A stretch of DNA of 38,359 nt from Lachnospiraceae bacterium (GTDB taxonomy: Bacteria; Bacillota; Clostridia; Lachnospirales; Lachnospiraceae): the NCBI GenBank assembly GCA_910575775.1, contig CAJTEY010000038.1, positions 1 through 38,359 of the forward strand, in the 5' to 3' direction. The notes beneath the pieces were generated by a model. The model did no database searches and was not told the origin of the DNA. It saw only the letters and a list, made by a program, of their open reading frames with translations. This document shows, piece by piece, positions 33,022 through 38,359 of this stretch (position 1 is its first letter; each line of letters starts with the position of its first letter). The position numbers and the translations under genes are program-made.

Positions 33022-34747
33022 CATCGCCGCCCTCCTTTGTCTGTGATTCGTAGATCTCCCTGTAGATCGGGCAGCTTTCCAGCAGCTCCTCATGGGTGCC
33101 CGCTGCCTCCATCCTGCCGCTGTCAAATACCAGGATCCTGTCCGCATCCTGGATAGATGAAATCCTCTGGGCTATGACGATCTTCGTGGTGTCCGGTATC
33201 TCCTCCCGGAACGCCCTGCGGATCAGCGCATCCGTTTTGGTGTCCACAGCGCTGGTGGAATCATCCAGGATCAATATCTTCGGTTTCTTCAAAAGCGTCC
33301 TGGCAATGCAAAGTCTCTGCTTCTGCCCTCCGGATACATTTGCCCCGCCCCGTTCAATACGTGTATCATATCCGGCCGGGAAATCCCGGATGAATTCGTC
33401 CGCCTGGGCAAGGCGGCAGGCACGGACGATCTCCTCATCCGTGGCGTCTTCCTTTCCCCACCGCAGATTTTCCTTAATCGTATCGGAAAACAGCACATTC
33501 TTCTGCAGAACCATGGCCACATTGTCCCGCAGGCTGGCCATGTCATAATCCTTCACTGGGACGCCGCCCACACGTACCTCGCCCCTTGTAGCATCGTAAA
33601 GCCTGGGGATCAGCGCAGCAAAGGAAGACTTGGCGCTCCCGGTGCCACCCAGAATGCCGATAGTCTCGCCTGGCCTGATATGGATAGTCAGGTTGCTGAG
33701 CACCTCTTTTCCCGGATTGGACGGATAGGCGAAACCAACCTGTTCAAAATCGATGGAGCCGTCTGCTACCTCCTTGATTGCATGGGGTACACTGCATAGA
33801 TCCGGATCCTCGGCCAGAACTTCAGAGATCCTCTCCCCCGATGCTCTCGACATAATGAGCATCACAAAGGTCATGGACACCATCATCAGGCTCATGAGGA
33901 TATTGATGACATAGGTGAACATGCTCATGAGCTGCCCTTCCGTCAGGTTCCCTGCAATGATCATTTTGGCCCCCATCCATGAGATCAGCAGGATGCAGGA
34001 GTACATGGAGAACTGCATCACCGGAGAGTTCAGGGCAAGGAGCTTTTCCGCGCTTACGAACAGGCTGCGGATCTTTTCGCTTTCCTTCTCAAACTTCCTG
34101 GTCTCATATTCCTCCCGCACAAAGGACTTCACCACACGCATCCCGTTCACATTCTCCTGCACCCTGGCGTTCAGCTCATCGTATTCGTGGAACACCCGCC
34201 TTAAGGTCGGGTTTGCCCTTGACGAGATCAGGGCCAGCACGGCAGCCTGGCAGACGATCACGATCAGAAAGATCAGGGCAAAGCGGGGATGGATCAGGAA
34301 TGTCATCACCATGGCGCTGACCAGCATGATGGGCGCCCTGACGCAGATGCGGATGGACATCTGAAACGCCTGCTGCACGTTCATCACGTCTGTGGTCATC
34401 CTGGTCACAAGCCCCGCCGTGGAAAACTTGTCTATGTTGGAAAAGGAGAATGTCTGGATCCTCTCATACATGGCCTGCCGCAGGTTCATGGCAAAACCGG
34501 AGCTGGCGCTGGATGCCGTCCTGCCGGATTCTACCCCGAACCATAGAGCCAGTATGGCCGCCCCGATCATGGCAACGCCAATCATCACCACCCTTCCAAT
34601 GCTTCGGTCCGCCAGGCCGTAATCAATGATGGCGGCCATCATCATGGGGATGATGACCTCCATGATGACTTCCAGGACAACGAATACCGGTGTGAGGATG
34701 GCATCCTTTTTATAATCTCCGATCTGTTTCAAAAGTGTCTTAAACAT
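33005..34747 (-). CDS. ABC exporter half-transporter (multidrug/peptide type)
   Basis: Membrane half-transporter, 580 residues, with an N-terminal six-helix TM domain ([21 protein letters not shown]...). The C-terminal ATPase has Walker [10 protein letters not shown] (Ala in place of the usual Gly), a [16 protein letters not shown] signature, Walker [13 protein letters not shown] with Asp in place of the catalytic Glu, and switch region IAQRI, where Gln replaces the usual His. Such degenerate sites are typical of one subunit in heterodimeric exporters. The ATG at 34747 has AGGAGG 5 nt upstream, better than the in-frame ATG at 34780. Its partner gene downstream is deleted, so the protein is probably orphaned. 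Confidence 0.88.
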   Translation of the reverse strand: MFKTLLKQIGDYKKDAILTPVFVVLEVIMEVIIPMMMAAIIDYGLADRSIGRVVMIGVAMIGAAILALWFGVESGRTASSASSGFAMNLRQAMYERIQTFSFSNIDKFSTAGLVTRMTTDVMNVQQAFQMSIRICVRAPIMLVSAMVMTFLIHPRFALIFLIVIVCQAAVLALISSRANPTLRRVFHEYDELNARVQENVNGMRVVKSFVREEYETRKFEKESEKIRSLFVSAEKLLALNSPVMQFSMYSCILLISWMGAKMIIAGNLTEGQLMSMFTYVINILMSLMMVSMTFVMLIMSRASGERISEVLAEDPDLCSVPHAIKEVADGSIDFEQVGFAYPSNPGKEVLSNLTIHIRPGETIGILGGTGSAKSSFAALIPRLYDATRGEVRVGGVPVKDYDMASLRDNVAMVLQKNVLFSDTIKENLRWGKEDATDEEIVRACRLAQADEFIRDFPAGYDTRIERGGANVSGGQKQRLCIARTLLKKPKILILDDSTSAVDTKTDALIRRAFREEIPDTTKIVIAQRISSIQDADRILVFDSGRMEAAGTHEELLESCPIYREIYESQTKEGGDDESGK

Positions 34748-34795
34748 AAATGCCTCCTGTTTCTTCCAATCATCTTTCAAACATCATTCCTGTTT

Positions 34796-35419
34796 TCATG
34801 AAGGGAAACCCATCCCTTTACAGGCATCTTCGATCATGGAGACGCATTTCTCAATACCGAATATGCCGCTGTCCAGACATAAATGATAGTTTAAGGAATC
34901 CCCCCATTTCCGGTCTGTGTAGTATCGGTAATGACCTGCCCGCAGTTTATCCTTCCTGCGGATCATATCATCTGCGTTTTCGTCCGAAAACTGCCCCCTC
35001 TCCATACAGCGCTTCTTTTTAAACGCCATATCCGCATGGATGAAGACGTTCAGCACATCCTTCCTGTCCCGCAGGACATAATCCGCGCACCTGCCCACTA
35101 TGACACAGGAGCCTTTCTCCGCAAGTTCCTTAATGACCTTTACCTGTGCAAAGTAAAGCTGATCCTGCAGCGGCTGATACTCTTCATAGCGCCCTCTTCC
35201 TCCATATGACGCATAGCGGGCGATATTAAAAAGCAGGCTGCTGTTCATATGCTCCCCTTTTTCCTCAACAAATTCCTTGTGGAATCCGCTTTCCTTTGCC
35301 GCCATTTCAATGATCTCCCTGTCATAGAACGGCACATCCAGCCTTTGCGCCAGTTCGCTTCCAATGCTGTGCCCGCCGCTTCCGCACTGCCTGCTGATTG
35401 TAATAATTTTTCCCTGCAT
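34796..35419 (-). CDS. Cytidylate kinase-like protein
   Basis: Small P-loop protein of the cytidylate-kinase-like family (AAA_26), 207 residues. Motifs are MQGKIITISRQCGSGGHSIG (nucleotide loop), then PFYDREIIEMAAKESGF, a CVIVGRCADYVL strand and the Arg-rich lid VFIHADMAFKKKRCMERG. The ATG at 35419 follows GGAGG; an upstream in-frame start at 35512 lies inside the MATE gene and is unlikely. It is 14 nt downstream of the MATE gene and shares its transcript. Family members near MATE genes are common in gut Clostridia, but the true substrate is not established. It is shorter and more divergent than housekeeping Cmk. Confidence 0.85.
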   Translation of the reverse strand: MQGKIITISRQCGSGGHSIGSELAQRLDVPFYDREIIEMAAKESGFHKEFVEEKGEHMNSSLLFNIARYASYGGRGRYEEYQPLQDQLYFAQVKVIKELAEKGSCVIVGRCADYVLRDRKDVLNVFIHADMAFKKKRCMERGQFSDENADDMIRRKDKLRAGHYRYYTDRKWGDSLNYHLCLDSGIFGIEKCVSMIEDACKGMGFPS

Positions 35420-35433
35420 AGATAACTGCCTCC

Positions 35434-36792
35434 TTAAATCTTTTTCCAATATAATTTCAACATAATCAGAGTTGTGATAAACGCAAGCACATCTGCCAGC
35501 GGGCCTGCCCACAATGCCCCTTCCACCCCTAATGTCAGAGGCAGCAATAAGGTCGCCGGGAGCAGATAAACAATCTGGCGGGACAGGGAAAGGATCGTTG
35601 CCTGAGTGGGTTTGCCGATGGATTGGAAGAAAACGCCTGTTGCCATCTGCAGTCCGTTAATCGGACATGCCAGAAGGAAGATTTTGAAGCATTTTACTGC
35701 GAACTCATTGTACAGATCCGACTCGGAACCAAACAGCCGGACAATGCTCATAGGCGCGAACTGGAATACCAGGAATGCCAGGATCAAAACAATGGTCGAT
35801 ACGGTCAGGATAATGCGATATGCCTGCTTTACCCTGTCCTTCTGCCCGCTTCCGTAATTGTAGCCAAAGATAGGCTGCGCCCCGGTCGCCAGTCCGAGCA
35901 GGACGGCAGAGACGATCTGGTTTACCTTCATGGTGATACCGATTGTCGTCAGCGGGATCTCCGCTCCATATTTTGACTCCGCGCCATAGGAGACCAGTAT
36001 ATTATTTGTCACCGCCATGACCAGGACGATGGCGATCTGCGTGATAAAACTGGATATGCCCAGACTGCTGACCTTCGCCACAACCTTTCTGGAAATACGA
36101 AAGCATTCCTTATCCAGTTTGATGCTCTTGAATTTCCAGATATAGGCGAGATACAGAAAGGCATTCAGTATCTGCCCGGCAATCGTTGCCCAGGCTGCTC
36201 CTTTCACGCCCCAGTGGAACACAAAGATGAAGACCGGGTCAAGAATGATATTGGTGATACATCCCAAAAGAAGTCCTGCCATGCTGTATTTGGGGCTGCC
36301 GTCCGCACGGATCATGCCCGCCATTCCGGAATCAATGGAAGAGAACAAGATCCCATAGGAAATGATTCGTCCGTAATCCATGGCATAAGGCAGGATGTCT
36401 TCCGTCGCGCCGAACAGGATGCACAGAGGCTCAAGAAACAGCTGGAACAGAATACAGAGGATCACCCCAGCGATCGCCATAACCGATATGGAGCAGCCCA
36501 CGCCCCTGGCCGCTGATTTTTCATCTCCCTCGCCAAGCTTCAGGCTCAGGTAAGCCGCAGCGCCGTCACCAATCAGCAGGCTTAAAGCGATCGCAATCAC
36601 CGTCATGGGCATGACCACATTGGTGGCGCCATTGCCAAGATACCCTACCCCCTGACCGATAAAAATCTGGTCAACAATGTTGTACAAGGCGTTGACCACC
36701 ATGGAAATAATGCTTGGAACCGCAAACGTAAAGACCAGCTTTCCAATCCGTTCCGTACCAAGCGGATTTATTTTTGTTACCGTTGTATCCAT
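35434..36792 (-). CDS. MATE family efflux protein (MepA-like)
   Basis: Second MATE exporter of the window, 452 residues and about 12 TM helices. It shows RIGKLVFTFAVPSIISMVVNALYNIVDQIFIGQGVGYLG at the N terminus, CITNIILDPVFIF in the middle and GATGAQPIFGYNYGSG-type sequence (LGLATGAQPIFGYNYG) in the second half, all typical of the MepA branch that exports cationic drugs. GGGAGG lies 8 nt before the ATG. It leads an operon with the cytidylate-kinase-like gene and is divergent from a LysR gene. The leader upstream contains a groES gene start and CIRCE operator, so expression may follow heat or protein-folding stress. Confidence 0.92.
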   Translation of the reverse strand: MDTTVTKINPLGTERIGKLVFTFAVPSIISMVVNALYNIVDQIFIGQGVGYLGNGATNVVMPMTVIAIALSLLIGDGAAAYLSLKLGEGDEKSAARGVGCSISVMAIAGVILCILFQLFLEPLCILFGATEDILPYAMDYGRIISYGILFSSIDSGMAGMIRADGSPKYSMAGLLLGCITNIILDPVFIFVFHWGVKGAAWATIAGQILNAFLYLAYIWKFKSIKLDKECFRISRKVVAKVSSLGISSFITQIAIVLVMAVTNNILVSYGAESKYGAEIPLTTIGITMKVNQIVSAVLLGLATGAQPIFGYNYGSGQKDRVKQAYRIILTVSTIVLILAFLVFQFAPMSIVRLFGSESDLYNEFAVKCFKIFLLACPINGLQMATGVFFQSIGKPTQATILSLSRQIVYLLPATLLLPLTLGVEGALWAGPLADVLAFITTLIMLKLYWKKI

Positions 36793-36816
36793 CTTCTTAC
36801 CTCCCGTTTCCTAATA

Positions 36817-36856
36817 CTTTAAAATCACTCTTTCGCCTAAATAGTCTTAATTTCAT
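36817..36856 (-). pseudogene. groES: groES 5'-end remnant
   Basis: From the ATG at 36856 behind AGGAGG, the minus strand reads MKLRL and then, after removing one extra T, LGERVILK. Together that is MKLRLLGERVILK, the standard start of GroES (MKLRPLGDRVVLK type). The extra base shifts the frame and the similarity stops after 13 codons, about 25 nt before the MATE start. With the CIRCE operator 27 nt upstream, this is a relic of a groESL promoter and gene start. Confidence 0.8.
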
Positions 36857-36883
36857 TCCTCCTGCCTGCCTTTCTTCTTGTTG

Positions 36884-36910
36884 TTAGCACTCTCTTTTTT
36901 CGAGTGCTAA
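36884..36910. promoter_or_regulatory. CIRCE operator (HrcA binding site)
   Basis: TTAGCACTC-N9-GAGTGCTAA matches the CIRCE consensus in all 18 arm positions with the correct 9-nt spacing. CIRCE is the binding site of the heat-shock repressor HrcA, normally before groESL or dnaK operons. On the minus strand a candidate promoter (TTCACT, 17 nt, TTTAAT, about 36918-36946) lies just upstream. The gene now downstream is the MATE exporter. Confidence 0.93.
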
Positions 36911-36929
36911 CCTCTGCAATGCTTATTAA

Positions 36930-36966
36930 ACCATATTCCCTCTTGAAAGTGAATTGACAATATGGT
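36930..36966. promoter_or_regulatory. Inverted repeat in the LysR/MATE intergenic region
   Basis: Arms ACCATATT (36930-36937) and AATATGGT (36959-36966) are perfect over 8 bp with a 21-nt gap. They overlap the candidate MATE promoter and lie about 40 nt before the LysR start codon. This is a plausible LysR-type binding site controlling both divergent genes. A TTGACA (36954-36959) is present but without a clear -10. Confidence 0.5.
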
Positions 36967-37005
36967 ATTATCAATGACAAAAATGCAATAATCGAGGTAG
37001 ACATC

Positions 37006-37884
37006 ATGAATACTGACCAATTAAAGAGTTTTATACAGGTTGCGGAAAATTTGAATTTTGCCAGAGCGGCAGAAATTTTGAATATTACCCAGTCTGCGGT
37101 TTCCAGACAGATCCATTCTTTGGAGGAGGAACTTGGGACCAGACTTCTGCACCGCACCACCCGGACGGTTACCCTTACGCCGGCAGGCATCAGCTTTCTG
37201 GAAGATGCGAAAAACGTAGTCGGAAGGCTGGAAGCCGCATCGCGGAAAATCCAAAGGCACCAGTCCTCCAGTATCCAGGCCCTGACCATCGGCTGCACAG
37301 ACGAGGCAATCCTAGATCTGCTCTGCAAAGTCCTCAAATCATGCAGGGCACAGATCCCGGAGCTGTATCCGTTTCTGAAAGTAATACCGCACCGTTCCAT
37401 TCTGGGGCTGTTTTATCAGGGAGAAATTGATCTGTTGTTTGGATTTCAAGATGACATTCCGTTGAAAAACGACATCATCTATCAGGAGCTGTTTCGGATT
37501 CCTCTCTGCTGCATCGTTTCGGATACCCATCCCTATGCTGGCAGAACGGAACTGGCAAAAGAAGAACTGTATCTGGAGAATATCGTGGTCTGCAATTCTT
37601 ATGCCGTTCCACTCAAAGCGGCAGAAATGCAGAATCGCATCGCGCAGCATATCCCTCCGGAGTCTACCTATATCTGCGATAATCTGCAGGCTCTCCTTAC
37701 GCTGGTTAGAGCCGGTTATGGCTGTTCCATCCTGCCGCAGATGCATTTCATCAGTTCGGACATCCTCAACATTCCGATTACCAGCAATGATCCTTTATCT
37801 TATGGTATTTTCTATCGAAAAAATGGGGTAAGCCCACTATTGAAAAAGTTTATTTCTATCATGACCACAACCTCTTTCCTATGA
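37006..37884 (+). CDS. LysR family transcriptional regulator
   Basis: DNA-binding regulator, 292 residues. The N-terminal winged helix is textbook (MNTDQLKSFIQVAENLNFAR, AAEILNITQSAVSRQIHSLE, LLHRTTRTVTLTPAGISFL). The effector-binding domain starts at about residue 90 (ALTIGCTDEAI...), with GYGCSILPQMHF near the end. GAGG lies 8 nt before the ATG. It is divergent from the MATE/cytidylate-kinase-like operon and probably controls it through the inverted repeat between them. The effector is unknown. Confidence 0.92.
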   Translation: MNTDQLKSFIQVAENLNFARAAEILNITQSAVSRQIHSLEEELGTRLLHRTTRTVTLTPAGISFLEDAKNVVGRLEAASRKIQRHQSSSIQALTIGCTDEAILDLLCKVLKSCRAQIPELYPFLKVIPHRSILGLFYQGEIDLLFGFQDDIPLKNDIIYQELFRIPLCCIVSDTHPYAGRTELAKEELYLENIVVCNSYAVPLKAAEMQNRIAQHIPPESTYICDNLQALLTLVRAGYGCSILPQMHFISSDILNIPITSNDPLSYGIFYRKNGVSPLLKKFISIMTTTSFL

Positions 37885-38040
37885 TGAACAAACAACCATT
37901 TTTATCCAAACTTCTTCTGACAAGTATGAAAAATCGTGTTTTCATGACCGCGCTGACGGCAGACTATCTTTTCTACTACTCCGCCTTTTCGCTGCCCATG
38001 CTGATGTGCAGCAGCCTTTCCGTTTCTCCCCGTGCACAAC

Positions 38041-38073
38041 AAAAAAAGCCGGCAAACACATATGTTTACTGAC
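38041..38073 (-). terminator. Terminator after tRNA-Asn
   Basis: On the minus strand GTAAACA-TATG-TGTTTGC is followed by CGGCTTTTTTTG, 11 nt past the tRNA 3' end. It would end the rRNA/tRNA transcript. The stretch 37885-38040 between the LysR gene and this site shows no gene. Confidence 0.65.
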
Positions 38074-38083
38074 TTTCCTTTAC

Positions 38084-38155
38084 CTCCCCGAGTAGGGCTC
38101 GAACCTACAACCCCGCGGTTAACAGCCGCGTGCTCTACCATTGAGCTATCGAGGA
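38084..38155 (-). tRNA. tRNA-Asn (GTT)
   Basis: The minus-strand cloverleaf has acceptor TCCTCGA/TCGGGGA with one U-G pair, anticodon loop CTGTTAA (GTT), T-loop GTTCGAGCC and discriminator G. It lies 125 nt downstream of the 23S rRNA 3' end, so it is the distal tRNA of an rRNA operon. Confidence 0.95.
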
Positions 38156-38280
38156 TCACAATAAATCTGCTTCGCAAATTAACCGCCGGAGAACCGCTCC
38201 GCGATTCCCCCCGCTGTTTCTGCAGAGTCTTTCATGGGGCACATACCCTCAAAACCAAATACTGAATCTCCTTTTGTTCT

Positions 38281-38359
38281 GGTTAAGCCGTCGACCTATT
38301 AGTACATGTCAGCTCCACACATTGCTGCGCTTCCACCTCATGCCTATCTACCCCGTACT
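38281..38359 (-). rRNA. 23S rRNA, 3' end (partial)
   Basis: The reverse complement ends in GTACTAATAGGTCGACGGCT-TAACC and contains GGTAGATAGGCATGAGGTGG, the conserved 3' end of bacterial 23S rRNA. The gene continues past the window edge. The 125 nt between it and tRNA-Asn contain a hairpin-rich stretch (around 38175-38215) but no 5S rRNA sequence. Confidence 0.92.

Noticed and set aside
37902..38177. 91-codon minus-strand frame containing DSSMVEHAAVNRGVVGSSPT
   Set aside because: This is a translation of the tRNA-Asn gene and flanks, a frequent annotation artefact.
1..38359. CRISPR arrays, insertion-sequence transposases, replication origin
   Set aside because: I saw no regularly spaced repeats, transposase motifs or DnaA-box clusters. 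The only mobile traces are the integrase remnant and the two transposon-gene scraps.

Overview
The window looks like a chromosomal segment of a Gram-positive, low-to-mid GC gut anaerobe, most likely a member of the Lachnospiraceae (Clostridia). Reasons: strong AGGAGG-type ribosome binding sites, TTGACA/TATAAT promoters with 17-nt spacing, lipoprotein-type solute-binding proteins, YesM/YesN two-component pairs, a GroES/CIRCE sequence and a Fe-S aldo/keto-reductase-like protein of the type common in that family. The family assignment is inferred from gene style, not from a full rRNA.

Layout. (1) 1-1.4 kb: the end of an integrated element that extends off the left edge. A 5'-truncated tyrosine recombinase runs into the 3' end of tRNA-Cys, which is followed by tRNA-Glu, both on the minus strand. 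(2) 1.5-14.6 kb, minus strand: a galactoside module. A hybrid sensor kinase, a stand-alone sugar-binding lipoprotein and a YesM/YesN pair lead to a CUT1 ABC importer (binding protein and two permeases; its ATPase is not present here) and a cytoplasmic GH36 alpha-galactosidase. (3) 14.7-15.9 kb: a 4Fe-4S aldo/keto-reductase-like protein whose catalytic Tyr and Lys appear replaced. (4) 16.1-26.2 kb: a seven-gene minus-strand operon (BMP-type binding lipoprotein, ATPase, two permeases, PA14-containing GH3 glycosidase, RbsD, RbsK) facing a divergent LacI regulator. A 32-bp perfect palindrome lies between them. The set suggests import of a ribose-containing glycoside, hydrolysis in the cytoplasm, then ribose anomer conversion and phosphorylation. 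(5) 26.3-32.7 kb: an AT-richer transporter module (MATE exporter with an attenuator leader, TetR regulator, a two-subunit ABC transporter whose first gene carries an in-frame amber codon). It is bounded on both sides by scraps of Tn916-like conjugative-transposon genes. (6) 32.8-37.9 kb: an ABC exporter gene whose partner has collapsed to its two ends, a cytidylate-kinase-like gene, a second MATE gene and a divergent LysR regulator. The second MATE gene lies behind a perfect CIRCE operator and the first 13 codons of a groES gene, which looks like a captured heat-shock promoter. (7) 38.0-38.4 kb: tRNA-Asn and the 3' end of a 23S rRNA gene, both minus strand, with no 5S gene between them.

Most novel points: the CIRCE/groES sequence in front of a drug-exporter gene, the GH3-RbsD-RbsK-BMP transporter locus, and the decayed or partly disabled transporter genes in the accessory region.
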